64,000 bases of DNA from a candidate division WOR-3 bacterium (GTDB taxonomy: Bacteria > Hydrothermota > Tepidihabitantia > Tepidihabitantales > Tepidihabitantaceae). Numbering within the stretch: position 1 is the first letter of the stretch; the number at the start of each line of letters is the position of its first letter. The position numbers were made by a program, and so were the translations under genes. This document shows, piece by piece, positions 1 to 9,782 of the stretch. The stretch spans positions 161,794 through 225,793 of the forward strand of contig JABLXZ010000001.1 of the NCBI GenBank assembly GCA_013177935.1, written 5' to 3'. The notes beneath the pieces were generated by a model that was given only the letters and a program-made list of their open reading frames with translations, was not told where the DNA came from and ran no database searches.

Positions 1-921
1 GGAGATCGGATACTGGTCGGAATTTCAGGCGGAGCGGATTCCGTTTGTCTTCTCGACCTTTTCCGAGTGGTGGCAAAGAAGTGGCGGCTTGAACTGTTTG
101 GGGTTCATATCAATCATCAATTGCGGGAGAATGCAGCGCGGGATGAGCGGTTTGTAAAAGAACTCTTGGAGTTATGGGGTATACCGTTAACTTTGGTGCG
201 GGTTAATGTCACGGGCTATGCACGGCGTTACAAATTGGGGGTTGAGGATGCGGCAAGGCAGTTACGGTACAAAAATTATTACCGGGTAGCAAAAAAACTG
301 CGTTGCAACCGGGTGGCGCTGGGGCATAATGCGGATGATAATCTTGAAACGATAATCCTCAATCTGGTTCGCGGGGCTGGTTTGCGAGGACTGTCCGGCA
401 TTCCAATACGAAGGGATATTTTTATCCGGCCGCTTCTAAAAATTGGGCGCGATGCGATTCGCGATTACCTGCGGGCGCGGGAGATAAACTGGGTTGAGGA
501 TGAGACCAATGAGGATGTAAGATTTCGCCGGAACCTTATTCGGCAGGAGGTTGTGCCGGTCTTGAAGCAATTGAATCCAGCACTGGTTGATACCGTTGCC
601 CGGAGCGCGGCAATTATTAGCGCCGAGGATAGTTTTCTTGACTTTCTTGCGACCCGGGTGCTGGAGAAAATCGCTCACTCCGAGCAGCGGCAAGTGCTGA
701 TTGACATTAAGGAGTTTAACAGTTATAATAATGTTTTGAAGCGGCGAATGATAAAAGTTTTAGTTTCGCAGATTGATGCCGATGCCACCGAGCGGCTGAT
801 TTTTTTAATGGAGCGGGGTAAGGGTGGAAAATATCTACTGCCGGGTGGTACTGAGGTTGAAATCAGGAGAGGTGTTTTAAAAGTGCCGGTGTTCCGGCAA
901 AGGATTTTTGATGCCGATTAA
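1..921 (+). CDS. tilS: tRNA(Ile)-lysidine synthase TilS, 5' end cut by window
   Basis: Open from the first base, so the gene begins upstream of the window. TilS converts the wobble C of the CAU-anticodon tRNA-Ile to lysidine with ATP and lysine. The N-type ATP pyrophosphatase loop SGGADS is visible at bases 25-42, followed by HINHQLRE, LGHNADDNLET and RRNLIRQE, all typical of the family. The visible part is 306 codons. An internal GTG at 67 lies after the P-loop and cannot be the true start. The stop overlaps the start of ftsH by 11 bases, the tilS-ftsH order seen in many bacteria. The C-terminal substrate-binding region looks short compared with the E. coli enzyme. Function is confident. Confidence 0.93.
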   Translation, partial: GDRILVGISGGADSVCLLDLFRVVAKKWRLELFGVHINHQLRENAARDERFVKELLELWGIPLTLVRVNVTGYARRYKLGVEDAARQLRYKNYYRVAKKLRCNRVALGHNADDNLETIILNLVRGAGLRGLSGIPIRRDIFIRPLLKIGRDAIRDYLRAREINWVEDETNEDVRFRRNLIRQEVVPVLKQLNPALVDTVARSAAIISAEDSFLDFLATRVLEKIAHSEQRQVLIDIKEFNSYNNVLKRRMIKVLVSQIDADATERLIFLMERGKGGKYLLPGGTEVEIRRGVLKVPVFRQRIFDAD

Positions 922-2782
922 GCCGTCAGCGAGTAAGGCAATAGGTTCAATTGTTGTCTGGATTTTCATTTTTGTTGCCGCCTGGTTGGTCTGGACAATT
1001 TTTTCCCAGCGTCAGACTGGTGCCGCGCGGATAACTTATACCGAGTTCATCAAGCAGGTTGAGGCGAAGAATGTAGTGCGCGTGGTGCTGACGGAGCAGG
1101 ACATTTCCGGAACACTGCGTACGCCGATTGAGCTCGGTACCGATAAGGGTAAAAGGAGTTTTACCGAGTTTCGAACTACCGTTCCGAAGAATGACCCAGA
1201 ACTCGTTTCCCGGCTTCTGAAGAGCGATGTTTATATCGACGCCCGGGAACGCTCCCAGTGGCCCACGATTCTTATTTCAATTTTGCCCTGGGTGCTGGTG
1301 ATTGGCATCTGGGTGCTTTTTATGCGGCGAATGACATCGGGTCAGGACCGGGCTTTTACTTTTGGCCGTTCCCGGGCACGGTTGGTTACTTCTGACCGAC
1401 CTCAGGTTACATTTCAGGATGTTGCCGGCGTTGAAGAAGCAAAAGAGGAGTTACAGGAGGTAATCGCCTTTCTGAAATCGCCCCAGAAGTTTCAACGGCT
1501 GGGGGGCAGAATTCCTAAGGGGGTACTGCTGGTTGGACCTACCGGTACCGGTAAGACATTGCTTGCCAAAGCGGTGGCGGGCGAAGCCGGGGTACCATTT
1601 CTTTCCATCTCCGGCTCCGATTTTGTTGAGATGTTTGTGGGTGTCGGCGCGGCACGGGTGCGAGACCTGTTTGAACAGGGTAAACGAAATGCTCCCTGTA
1701 TTATCTTTATTGATGAGATTGATGCGGTTGGCAGACAGCGGGGCGCAGGGTTAGGTGGTGGGCATGATGAGCGGGAGCAGACTTTAAATCAACTACTGGT
1801 TGAGATGGATGGATTTGAGGCGGCTGATGGTGTTATCATTATGGCGGCGACGAACCGCCCTGATATTCTTGACCCGGCACTGTTACGGCCCGGAAGGTTT
1901 GACCGCCGGATTGTTGTTGACCTGCCTGATGTTGTGGGTCGTGAGGGGATTTTACAGGTGCATATCCGGAAGATTGCGGTGGCTCCGGATGTTGATGTTA
2001 AGGTTTTAGCCCGGGGTACACCGGGCTTTTCCGGTGCCGATTTAGCGAATATGGTCAATGAAGCGGCACTTCTGGCAGCACGACGGGGACGTTCCGCTGT
2101 AACAATGCAGGATTTCGAAGACGCAAAAGATAAGGTATTGATGGGTGTTGAACGGAGAAGTTTGCTGATCAGCGAACAGGAGCGAAGATGGATTGCCTAT
2201 CACGAGTCAGGGCATGCTCTGGTGTCAAGGTTGATTCCTGGTACCGACCCGATACATAAGGTAACGATTATTCCCCGGGGCAGGGCGCTTGGTGTTACGC
2301 AGCAGCTACCGCTCGATGACAAGCGGATTTATTCCCGGGAGTACTGTCTTAATCAACTGGCAATTATGCTTGGGGGCCGCGCCGCCGAGATGATTGTTTT
2401 TGGTGATATTTCAACCGGTTCCCGGGACGATATTGATCGGGCAACGATGCTTGCCCGGAGGATGGTTACTGAATGGGGAATGAGTGAGAAACTCGGTCCT
2501 TTGACTTTTGGTAAAGGGGAAGAGGAGATTTTTCTCGGCCGGGAGCTGGGTTTGCACCGGACTTTTTCGGAGGAGACGGCTCAGTTGATCGACTCCGAAA
2601 TCAAGCGATTTGTTGACAGTCAGGCAGAAAAGGCGTTCCGGCTGGTGAACGAAAACCGTGAGAAACTTGAGGCTCTGGCAAAGGCGCTACTTGAGAAAGA
2701 GGTTTTAACCGGCACGGATGTTGACCGGATTCTGGGCATTGTCTCTGAAGGAGATAGTAGTTCAATTGCCGCGCCGCTTTAA
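911..2782 (+). CDS. ftsH: ATP-dependent zinc metalloprotease FtsH
   Basis: Membrane-anchored AAA+ protease that degrades misfolded membrane proteins and regulators. Two transmembrane segments flank a short external domain (about residues 12-30 and 117-137). The AAA module has Walker A GPTGTGKT near residue 209, Walker B with IDEID near 269, and the second region of homology ([20 protein letters not shown]). The zinc site HESGH is near 431. Length (623 residues) is usual. The start is either TTG at 908 or the ATG directly after it at 911; the ATG is preferred. It overlaps tilS and has no clear ribosome binding site of its own, so translation is probably coupled. Confidence 0.97.
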   Translation: MPIKPSASKAIGSIVVWIFIFVAAWLVWTIFSQRQTGAARITYTEFIKQVEAKNVVRVVLTEQDISGTLRTPIELGTDKGKRSFTEFRTTVPKNDPELVSRLLKSDVYIDARERSQWPTILISILPWVLVIGIWVLFMRRMTSGQDRAFTFGRSRARLVTSDRPQVTFQDVAGVEEAKEELQEVIAFLKSPQKFQRLGGRIPKGVLLVGPTGTGKTLLAKAVAGEAGVPFLSISGSDFVEMFVGVGAARVRDLFEQGKRNAPCIIFIDEIDAVGRQRGAGLGGGHDEREQTLNQLLVEMDGFEAADGVIIMAATNRPDILDPALLRPGRFDRRIVVDLPDVVGREGILQVHIRKIAVAPDVDVKVLARGTPGFSGADLANMVNEAALLAARRGRSAVTMQDFEDAKDKVLMGVERRSLLISEQERRWIAYHESGHALVSRLIPGTDPIHKVTIIPRGRALGVTQQLPLDDKRIYSREYCLNQLAIMLGGRAAEMIVFGDISTGSRDDIDRATMLARRMVTEWGMSEKLGPLTFGKGEEEIFLGRELGLHRTFSEETAQLIDSEIKRFVDSQAEKAFRLVNENREKLEALAKALLEKEVLTGTDVDRILGIVSEGDSSSIAAPL

Positions 2783-2801
2783 AAATTTCAGGAGGTGGTG
2801 A

Positions 2802-3689
2802 ATGTTTTCTGGTTGTATAACCGCTTTGATTACGCCGTTTAAAGACGGGGTATTAGATGTTGATGGGTTAAGAGCCAATATCAAATTTCAACTGGCGGCA
2901 GGTGTTAGCGGCGTACTGGTGTGTGGTTCTACCGGTGAGGCACCAAGTCTTACTGAAGAGGAATGGGAGGAGGTGGTAGGAATTGCCGTTTCGGAAGTGA
3001 AGGGAAAGATAAAGGTGCTTGCCGGCGCCGGGACGAATAGTACCCAAAAATCAATAAAGCAGGTTAAAAAGGCTGAGGAGCTGAAGGTTGATGGTGTGCT
3101 AATTGTTGCTCCTTACTACAATAAACCTACCCAGGAAGGGCTTTACCGTCATTTCCGTGCCTGTGCTGAGGCAACAAAACTGCCAGTGATAATTTACAAC
3201 ATTCCACCTCGAAGTGTTGTGAATGTTCTGCCGGCGACAGTTGAAAGACTGGCAAAGGATTGTCCGAATATTGTAGCGGTAAAGGAGGCATCGGGTAGTA
3301 TTGACCAATCCAGCGAGATAATTGTTAGGTGCCGAGAAAGAGTCGTTGTGCTCTCCGGAGACGATTCGCTGACTCTGCCGATTCTCGCAGTGGGTGGTAA
3401 AGGGGTGATTTCGGTGGTCTCCAATATTGTGCCCAAAGATGTTGAACAGATGGTTCGTGATTATCTCGGCGGGAAGGTTGATGCGGCACGGCAGAAACAC
3501 CTGAAGTTGTTTCCTTTAATAAAGGCGCTGTTTGTGGAAACCAATCCGATACCGGTTAAGGCGGCAATGAACTTTCTCGGAATGGCAGCCGGTGAGCCGC
3601 GATTACCGCTCTGTCCACTGAGCCCAGAAGCTTCAGCGATTTTGCACCGGTCACTGGTTGAGTATGGATTAATGTCGGGAGATAGATGA
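2802..3689 (+). CDS. dapA: 4-hydroxy-tetrahydrodipicolinate synthase
   Basis: Condenses pyruvate with aspartate semialdehyde in the lysine/diaminopimelate pathway. This is a class I aldolase TIM barrel of 295 residues, the usual length. Visible signatures are GSTGE at residues 42-46, the YYNKPTQEGL segment near 105, the catalytic Tyr in IIYNIPPRS (Y132) and the Schiff-base lysine K161 in VAVKEASG. A strong AGGAGGTGGTGA ribosome binding site sits just before the ATG. The stop overlaps the start of dapB by 4 bases, so the two successive steps of the pathway are translationally coupled. It probably supplies meso-DAP for peptidoglycan as well as lysine. Confidence 0.97.
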   Translation: MFSGCITALITPFKDGVLDVDGLRANIKFQLAAGVSGVLVCGSTGEAPSLTEEEWEEVVGIAVSEVKGKIKVLAGAGTNSTQKSIKQVKKAEELKVDGVLIVAPYYNKPTQEGLYRHFRACAEATKLPVIIYNIPPRSVVNVLPATVERLAKDCPNIVAVKEASGSIDQSSEIIVRCRERVVVLSGDDSLTLPILAVGGKGVISVVSNIVPKDVEQMVRDYLGGKVDAARQKHLKLFPLIKALFVETNPIPVKAAMNFLGMAAGEPRLPLCPLSPEASAILHRSLVEYGLMSGDR

Positions 3690-4408
3690 TAAAAATTGTT
3701 GTGGTGGGCGTTTGTGGTCGGATGGGAAGCGAAATTGTCCGTCTTATCAGCGGGCAGTCGGATATGGAAGTTGTTGCTGGGGTTGAGGCGATGGGACATC
3801 CGCTGGTTGGAACGCCGGTTGGTAGTGGATTGATAGTTACCGAACTCACGCCAATTGTTGATAAATGCGATGTGGTAGTGGACTTTTCGACTCCTAATTC
3901 GGTGCTGGGGAATGTTCAGGTTTGCGTTCGGGCAGGAAAACCTCTGGTTACCGGTGTTACCGGTTTTCAGAAAGAGGAGATTGAGGCGCTGAAAGATGCC
4001 GGGCAAAAAATACCAATACTGTATGCACCAAACTTTTCAACCGGTGTAGCGGTTCTGGCGAAGTTGGTTGAAGAAACTGCTCGGTTACTCGGGAGAGATT
4101 GGGATATTCATATTGTAGAAGCTCATCATACGAAGAAAAGAGACGCACCATCAGGCACGGCTAAAATGCTTGTAGAAATGATTAAGAAACAACAGGAAAA
4201 TAAGATAGTCGGGGTCAGCAGTATTCGTGCAGGTGATATTGTTGGGGTGCATCGGGTACTGTTTGCTGGTCCGGGTGAACATGTCGAGTTGATTCACCAG
4301 GCTGAGAGCCGTGTTGCCTTTGGATGGGGTGTTGTCCTCGGGATTCGCTGGATAATTGGTAAAGCGCCCGGTTTTTATTCAGTCAATGATGTGCTGGGTT
4401 TGAGTTAA
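3686..4408 (+). CDS. dapB: 4-hydroxy-tetrahydrodipicolinate reductase
   Basis: Reduces the DapA product with NAD(P)H. The 240-residue protein starts with a Rossmann motif, GVCGRMG (residues 8-14), and has the catalytic signature [15 protein letters not shown], containing the acid/base His and substrate-binding Lys of the family. It overlaps dapA by 4 bases (ATGA) and converges with hslV, also overlapping it by 4 bases at the 3' ends. No terminator is seen between the convergent genes. No sign of degeneration; it is somewhat shorter than the about 270-residue E. coli enzyme. Confidence 0.96.
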   Translation: MIKIVVVGVCGRMGSEIVRLISGQSDMEVVAGVEAMGHPLVGTPVGSGLIVTELTPIVDKCDVVVDFSTPNSVLGNVQVCVRAGKPLVTGVTGFQKEEIEALKDAGQKIPILYAPNFSTGVAVLAKLVEETARLLGRDWDIHIVEAHHTKKRDAPSGTAKMLVEMIKKQQENKIVGVSSIRAGDIVGVHRVLFAGPGEHVELIHQAESRVAFGWGVVLGIRWIIGKAPGFYSVNDVLGLS

Positions 4409-4944
4409 ATTGTTTCGACGAAAATTTCCGTGTTAGTGTAAACGCAGACCTGCGCTGCTGCTTCAATTGCGCTCCGGGCGATCATATCGGCGGGTAATTG
4501 AGTATGCTTAAGTAACAGTCGGGCAGCAATCAGGGCATAGGCGCCACCGGAGCCGATGGCGACAATGCCGTCGTCCGGTTCAATAACATCACCCGAACCC
4601 GACACAATGAAGGAAAACTGATGGTCAATGATGCCGAGTAGTGCTTCAAGGCGGCGGAGGATTCGGTCGGTACGCCAGTCTTTTGCCAGTTCGACAACGG
4701 CACGAGGCAGGTTGCCCGAGAATTCATCTAATTTTGCCTCAAAGCGTTCGAACAGGGTAAAGGCGTCGGCGGTGGCACCAGCAAAACCAACCAGCACCTT
4801 ACCATTGTGGAGCTTACGAATCTTCCGGGCGCCATGTTTGAGAATGGTATCCCCCATTGTTACCTGACCGTCAGAAGCCATGGCGACGATGTTATCGCGG
4901 CGCACACCGATTATCGTCGTGTGGTGAAAATTACCATTTCCCAT
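4405..4944 (-). CDS. hslV: ATP-dependent protease subunit HslV
   Basis: Proteasome-like threonine peptidase that normally works as a dodecamer capped by the HslU ATPase. The 179-residue protein has the HTT N-terminal region in which the Thr exposed by processing is the nucleophile (T9 or T10). It also has the family signatures [21 protein letters not shown] and [17 protein letters not shown]. No hslU lies beside it or anywhere in the window, although the two are usually neighbours. Transcription probably starts at the divergent promoter region shared with metG. The -10 lies 7 bases before the ATG and no ribosome binding site is present, so the mRNA is probably leaderless. Confidence 0.95.
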   Translation of the reverse strand: MGNGNFHHTTIIGVRRDNIVAMASDGQVTMGDTILKHGARKIRKLHNGKVLVGFAGATADAFTLFERFEAKLDEFSGNLPRAVVELAKDWRTDRILRRLEALLGIIDHQFSFIVSGSGDVIEPDDGIVAIGSGGAYALIAARLLLKHTQLPADMIARSAIEAAAQVCVYTNTEIFVETI

Positions 4945-4951
4945 TAGGTTA

Positions 4952-4980
4952 ATTTTAACGGCTTAAGGGGTGGTTGTAAA
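4952..4980 (-). promoter_or_regulatory. hslV promoter, probably leaderless
   Basis: Read on the minus strand: TTTACA (4980-4975), 17-base spacer, TAAAAT (4957-4952), then 7 bases to the hslV ATG at 4944. The short distance would place transcription start at or next to the start codon. Confidence 0.6.
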
Positions 4981-4989
4981 GCGTAACGC

Positions 4990-5017
4990 TTGACTTTATT
5001 CAGGCAATAGTTATCCT
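4990..5017 (+). promoter_or_regulatory. metG promoter, probably leaderless
   Basis: TTGACT at 4990-4995, 16-base spacer, TATCCT at 5012-5017, then 8 bases to the GTG start of metG at 5026. It lies back to back with the hslV promoter, with 9 bases between the two -35 elements. There is no ribosome binding site between the -10 and the GTG. Confidence 0.65.
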
Positions 5018-5025
5018 TTAACGCT

Positions 5026-7029
5026 GTGAAGATACTGGTAACAAGTGCGTTGCCTTACGCAAACGGAGAGATTCATTTTGGACATCTTGCGGGTGCTTAT
5101 CTTCCTGCGGACATTTATGTAAAATACCACCGGCTGAAGGGGTCAGATATTGTTTTTATCTGCGGTTCTGATGAGCACGGTGTGCCAATTACCATTGCGG
5201 CTCAGCAGGCGGGTATCTCACCGCGCGAACTGGTTGATCGGTATCATCCTTCAATTAAAAAGTCGTTCCAAGAGTTCGGCATTGAATTTGACAACTATTC
5301 CCGGACCTCGTTGCCCATTCATTACGAGACAGCGCAGGATTTCTTTCTCAAGGTTTACCGAAACGGATTTATTGCTCCCAAAACAACAAAGCAGTTGTAC
5401 TGTCCCAGATGTCGGATGTTTCTTGCTGACCGTTATGTTGAAGGCGTCTGTCCGGCGTGTGGTACTGCCGGGGCAAGAGGCGACCAGTGTGAAGCCTGCG
5501 GTAAGTGGCTTGAGCCGTTTGAACTGGTCGAACCTAAGTGCAAGACCTGTGGCGCCACACCGGAAGTTAAAGAGACAACCCACTGGTTTTTTGCCCTTTC
5601 CAAAATTGAAGACCGTTTAAAAGCTTGGTTGGAAACGAAACAGCACTGGAAGCCCAATGTTAAACGATTCTGCGAGGGGTGGTTTAAGCGCGGTTTGCAA
5701 GACCGTCCCATTACCCGGGATTTAAGCTGGGGGGTTCCGGTACCGCTGCCTGAAGCAAAGAATAAGGTGATGTATGTATGGTTTGATGCTCCGATTGGCT
5801 ACATATCGTCAACAAAAGAGTGGGCGAAAAATACAGGGAAACCAGATAAGTGGCAGGAGTACTGGTTGGATCCGAAGACGAAACTGGTTCACTTTATTGG
5901 CAAGGACAATATCGTTTTTCATGCTATTGTCTGGCCCGCAATGTTGATGGCGCACGGCGATTATGTACTGCCCGCGGAGATTCCCGCCAATGAGTTTCTC
6001 AATCTTGAAGGGGCAAAGTTGTCCACTTCTCGGAACTGGGCGATATGGTTACCCGATTATCTTAAACGATATCAAGCCGACCCGTTAAGATACTCCTTAG
6101 CAGTGAATCTGCCGGAGAATCGCGATGTGGACTTCACTTGGGCAGATTTTCTTGCTCGTAACAACAACGAACTGGCAGATGTTTTCGGGAATTTTGTAAA
6201 TCGGGTGGCGGTATTCATCAAAAAGAATTACGGTGGTAGGGTTCCGAGCGCTCCTGTAATTGATGAACCAGCCGAAGAAGTGTTGACCGCACTTAGTAAA
6301 GCAACGCAGGAGATTGGTCAATTAATTGAGTCGTTTCAGATTAAGGATGCGACACGGCTACTGATGACCTTGCCGGCATTGGGAAATCGCTATTTTGACC
6401 ACGAGACGCCGTGGCGGACATTCAAGGAAAATCGCGCTCGTTGTGACCGAACGATAAATGTCTGTACCCGATTGGTATCGGCGCTGGAAATTTTGACCTT
6501 CCCGTTTATGCCTGAGACGAGCAGAAAAATCGGACGAATGCTTAGTCTTGGGAAAAGGTCCTGGAATGATGCAGCGAATCCAGCTCTTCCCGGAGAGTTA
6601 ACCGGACCAGTTGAGATTCTGTTTGAGAAACTGGACGAGGCGATTGTCATTCGGGAAAGAGCGCGTCTGGGCGCAGGGTCGGTAAATGAGGCAAAGGAGG
6701 AGAAGGATATGATAACAATTGACGATTTTAAAAGGGTGGAATTGCGGGTTGCCCGCATCGTCAGTGCCGAACGTGTTGTCGGTACAACGAAATTAATAAA
6801 GATGATGATTGACCTGGGAAATGAACAACGGCAGATTGTTGCCGGAATCGGTGAAGCGTATCAACCTGAGGAGTTGATTGGCCGCAATGTTGTTGTGGTC
6901 GCTAATCTCCAGCCGGCACGAATCCGCGGGGTTGAGTCAAACGGTATGCTACTGGCGGCGGTTGATGGGTCGAAAGTTGCACTTGTTACGATTGACCAGG
7001 AGGTTACTCCGGGTGCTTTAGTTTCGTAG
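5026..7029 (+). CDS. metG: Methionyl-tRNA synthetase with fused C-terminal tRNA-binding domain
   Basis: Charges tRNA-Met with methionine. It is a class I synthetase of 667 residues. It has HFGH (HIGH motif) at residues 17-20 and a zinc knuckle region with several CxxC pairs at about 125-180 (CPRC, CPAC, CEAC, CKTC). AKLSTS stands for KMSKS near 333, and an anticodon-binding helical region follows. The last about 105 residues form a Trbp111/EMAP-type tRNA-binding OB fold (DFKRVELRVARIV). The start is GTG at 5026, directly before the conserved ILVTSALPYANG; no earlier start fits. It lacks a ribosome binding site and follows a -10 by 8 bases, so it is probably leaderless. tatD follows after 4 bases. 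Confidence 0.97.
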   Translation: MKILVTSALPYANGEIHFGHLAGAYLPADIYVKYHRLKGSDIVFICGSDEHGVPITIAAQQAGISPRELVDRYHPSIKKSFQEFGIEFDNYSRTSLPIHYETAQDFFLKVYRNGFIAPKTTKQLYCPRCRMFLADRYVEGVCPACGTAGARGDQCEACGKWLEPFELVEPKCKTCGATPEVKETTHWFFALSKIEDRLKAWLETKQHWKPNVKRFCEGWFKRGLQDRPITRDLSWGVPVPLPEAKNKVMYVWFDAPIGYISSTKEWAKNTGKPDKWQEYWLDPKTKLVHFIGKDNIVFHAIVWPAMLMAHGDYVLPAEIPANEFLNLEGAKLSTSRNWAIWLPDYLKRYQADPLRYSLAVNLPENRDVDFTWADFLARNNNELADVFGNFVNRVAVFIKKNYGGRVPSAPVIDEPAEEVLTALSKATQEIGQLIESFQIKDATRLLMTLPALGNRYFDHETPWRTFKENRARCDRTINVCTRLVSALEILTFPFMPETSRKIGRMLSLGKRSWNDAANPALPGELTGPVEILFEKLDEAIVIRERARLGAGSVNEAKEEKDMITIDDFKRVELRVARIVSAERVVGTTKLIKMMIDLGNEQRQIVAGIGEAYQPEELIGRNVVVVANLQPARIRGVESNGMLLAAVDGSKVALVTIDQEVTPGALVS

Positions 7030-7033
7030 CGTT

Positions 7034-7834
7034 ATGCCGCGTCGAAGTAAAGAAAACCCCGATGGTCTTGTGATTTTTGATTCTCACTGTCACTTAACCG
7101 ATAACCAGTTTATCGCCGATTTAAGCGATGTTCTACGCCGCGCCCGACAGGCTGGTGTAAGGGAGATGTTGACGGTCAGTATGAATGTTCCGGACAGTCA
7201 GGAGGCGATAGAGTTGTGTCGGGGACGGGAAGGGCTTTATTGCACAGTGGGCATTCATCCTCATGAGGCGGATTCTTTCCGGAGTATGGATATTCAAAGT
7301 TTGAAAGAGATGTGTATTGAACCGCAGGTCAAGGCGATTGGCGAAACCGGGCTGGATTTCTTTAGAGGATTTTCTACCCGGGCTAATCAAGAGACGGCAT
7401 TTCGAGCCCAGATTGAACTTGCCCGGATGCTCAATCTGCCCTTGGTAATTCATATTCGTGATGCAGCGCAGACGGCGATGGCGGTGCTTGAAGAACACGG
7501 ATATTTCCGAGGTGTTTTACACTGCTTTTCCGAAGGGAGGAAATTTGCAGAATGGGCAATTGAGAAGGGGTTTTATATTTCATTTTCGGGAACTTTGACC
7601 TATGGCGATAAGAAATTGATTGATGTTGCCCGGGCGATTCCTCAGGAGCGGATACTCGTAGAAACCGATGCGCCTTATTTAGTGCCGGAACCAGAAAGAG
7701 GCCCGGGTAAGCGCAATGAGCCAGCGTTCATCAGACTGACGGTTAAAGCGTTAGGTGATATTTTGGGCCTTACACCGATTGAAGTTGCCCGGGTTACTCG
7801 CAATAACGCCCGAAGATGTTTTCAGATAGGGTAA
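7034..7834 (+). CDS. TatD/YcfH-family metal-dependent hydrolase
   Basis: Predicted magnesium-dependent deoxyribonuclease-type hydrolase of the TatD family, 266 residues, amidohydrolase-like TIM barrel. Visible metal-ligand signatures are DSHCHL near residue 16, GIHPHEAD, IGETGLDF, LVIHIRDA, LHCFSEG and LVETDAPYL. The metG-tatD-rsmA order is common in bacteria, which supports a housekeeping role. The physiological substrate of this subgroup is not settled (DNA 3' ends or D-aminoacyl-tRNA have been proposed). The gene starts 4 bases after metG and has no good ribosome binding site, so it is likely read from the metG transcript. Confidence 0.93.
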   Translation: MPRRSKENPDGLVIFDSHCHLTDNQFIADLSDVLRRARQAGVREMLTVSMNVPDSQEAIELCRGREGLYCTVGIHPHEADSFRSMDIQSLKEMCIEPQVKAIGETGLDFFRGFSTRANQETAFRAQIELARMLNLPLVIHIRDAAQTAMAVLEEHGYFRGVLHCFSEGRKFAEWAIEKGFYISFSGTLTYGDKKLIDVARAIPQERILVETDAPYLVPEPERGPGKRNEPAFIRLTVKALGDILGLTPIEVARVTRNNARRCFQIG

Positions 7835-7856
7835 AATACAGTAGTTATCCTATTTA

Positions 7857-8654
7857 GTGGCGGCTATTCGTCCAATAAAATCTTTAGGTCAGGTTTTTTT
7901 AACTCACAGTAAAACCGCAGATGCGATTGTTGAAGCACTTGAGATTGAAGCAGGAGAGATAGTTCTGGAAATTGGGCCCGGGAAAGGGATTTTAACGCGG
8001 CGATTGGTGGACAAGGGGTGCAGCGTCATCGGAGTGGAGATTGACCCGCGGTTGGTGAGTTTGCTTAAAATGACAATCGGCGCAGCGCCTAATTTGACGC
8101 TGGTAAATGACGACTTTCTGCAGTTTGATATGAGGCGGTTTTCCGGAATAAAAATAGTGGGTAATTTGCCCTATTACCTATCCACGGAAATTCTTTTGAA
8201 ACTTCTCGAACACAGTTCGGCATGGGAGCGTGCGGTACTTACTACCCAGAGAGAGTTTGCGGAACGGGTTTTGGGAAAGCCCGGAACAAAGCATTATTGC
8301 GCTCTAAGCGTAATCTGTTCTTATTTATGTTTAGGTCGTCGGTTGTTCAATATTCCTCCAAGGTTTTTTAAGCCCAGCCCCGGGGTAATGTCAACGACAT
8401 TTGTTTTGACCAGGCGTTCACCACCAATTTCCCTTTTGGATGATAAATGGTTTTATCAGGTAGTTCAAGCTGCGTTTAGCCCCCAGCGGCGCAAAACCGT
8501 TTTAAATAACATATGTGTTAATCTCAATCTAAAAAAAGAAACGGCAATTAAAATCTTTTCCCAAATTAATCTCGACCAGAAACTCCGGGCAGAAAAGTTG
8601 AGTCTGGAGCAGTTTGGGTTATTGAGTGAGGCGCTGAGGACGGTTTGCAAGTAG
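7857..8654 (+). CDS. rsmA: 16S rRNA adenine dimethyltransferase RsmA (KsgA)
   Basis: Dimethylates the two adjacent adenines in the 3' terminal hairpin of 16S rRNA during small-subunit assembly. The 265-residue protein shows SLGQVFL near residue 9, the S-adenosylmethionine site LEIGPGKGILTRRL, the acidic GVEID at the end of strand 2, and the catalytic NLPYYLST. Start is GTG at 7857 with no ribosome binding site. TATCCT, the same hexamer as the metG -10, lies 5 bases upstream, but its -35 is poor. The 3' end overlaps the convergent GT4 gene by 36 bases. Confidence 0.96.
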   Translation: MAAIRPIKSLGQVFLTHSKTADAIVEALEIEAGEIVLEIGPGKGILTRRLVDKGCSVIGVEIDPRLVSLLKMTIGAAPNLTLVNDDFLQFDMRRFSGIKIVGNLPYYLSTEILLKLLEHSSAWERAVLTTQREFAERVLGKPGTKHYCALSVICSYLCLGRRLFNIPPRFFKPSPGVMSTTFVLTRRSPPISLLDDKWFYQVVQAAFSPQRRKTVLNNICVNLNLKKETAIKIFSQINLDQKLRAEKLSLEQFGLLSEALRTVCK

Positions 8655-9782
8655 TTCGTAGTAATAATCAAGGGTTTTTTGGGCAATTACAGGCCAGTCA
8701 TAGCGCCGAACTGTTTCCAATCCTGCGGAAACCAATTGGTTTCTAAGTTCTGGTTCAGTAAGTACTTTGACCACTGATTGAGAAAGTGCTTCGATATCGT
8801 TTGGGGGAAACAGGATGCCGTTTACATTGTGTTGAACCGTTTCGTTGTAGCCGGGGATATTAGAAGCAACAACCGGTGTACCGCATGCCATTGCTTCGAG
8901 GAGCACGATGCCCTGTGTTTCACCGCCGAGTGTCGGTGCGCAGTACACATCACAGTTCTGGTAGTAAAAAGGCAGGTCTTTCCGGGGCACGGCGCCGACC
9001 AGTTGTACTATTTCGGTCAATCGCAGCTCCTTGATTATCTGGCGACATTTTTTTTCCATTATGCCGGTACCAACTACTGTAAGGCGGATGTTGGGTACTG
9101 ACTTTTGAATCAACGGTAAAGCCCGGAGAAGGATATCGATTCCTTTTCTCTTGTCAAGGCGACCGAGAAATAGTATTGTTGGCGGTCGATTGGTTTTATT
9201 TTGATGGGTTGGTGAGTGGAAAAGACTTAGGTCTATTCCCGATGGGATGATGCGGTATTCACCAGGAATGTACGGTTCTATTGCTGCGCGGGCGCGTTGC
9301 GATATGGCAATTTTGCCGTGGATTTTTTTTATCTGATTGCGGAAGAGCGATTGAAAAAGGGTGCTGCCAAAACGGTGCAGGCGAAACCCGGCGGTGAGAA
9401 ATGTAATTAAATTTATGCTCCGGCTGTAGCGTAAAGCCCAGTAGGAGATTTCGGGCCAAAATACCCCCTGGCAGTGAACAATATCAAACTCATAAGACTC
9501 GAGAAAATGTGCGATCTGAGAAGGGAGTTTTAAACCAACTGGCAGGGTGGCATAGGAACGGTTAAGGGGCACAAGGACCGCCCGGCCAAACCGGTACACC
9601 GGAATTTCCTCCGGTGTTTCGCTGGAAAGGTAGTCGAATTGCGGAAATCTCGTGGTTAGAATAGAAACCTCGTGTCCCGCCTTTTTTAAATTCAAAGCAA
9701 GGTTGTGGGTGTGTTCGCTGACGCCTGATGGATAAGGACGATAAGCAGCAGAAACCAGCAGGATTCTGAGTGGGCGGCTCAT
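8619..9782 (-). CDS. GT4-family glycosyltransferase (second of tandem pair)
   Basis: Predicted retaining glycosyltransferase, 387 residues, with a GT-B fold. The N-terminal half carries LVSAAYRPYPSGVSEHTHNLA, the glycine-rich acceptor-side loop. The C-terminal half has FLGRLDKRKGIDILLRALP and the nucleotide-sugar signature GIVLLEAMACGTPVVAS with its E-x7-E pattern. Its start overlaps the upstream paralogue by 4 bases (ATGA). The two paralogues align along their length in these motifs, so they arose by tandem duplication. The neighbouring acyltransferase suggests an envelope glycan or glycolipid, but donor and acceptor cannot be read from the sequence. The ORF runs 36 bases into the end of rsmA. 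Confidence 0.88.
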   Translation of the reverse strand: MSRPLRILLVSAAYRPYPSGVSEHTHNLALNLKKAGHEVSILTTRFPQFDYLSSETPEEIPVYRFGRAVLVPLNRSYATLPVGLKLPSQIAHFLESYEFDIVHCQGVFWPEISYWALRYSRSINLITFLTAGFRLHRFGSTLFQSLFRNQIKKIHGKIAISQRARAAIEPYIPGEYRIIPSGIDLSLFHSPTHQNKTNRPPTILFLGRLDKRKGIDILLRALPLIQKSVPNIRLTVVGTGIMEKKCRQIIKELRLTEIVQLVGAVPRKDLPFYYQNCDVYCAPTLGGETQGIVLLEAMACGTPVVASNIPGYNETVQHNVNGILFPPNDIEALSQSVVKVLTEPELRNQLVSAGLETVRRYDWPVIAQKTLDYYYELLANRPQRLTQ

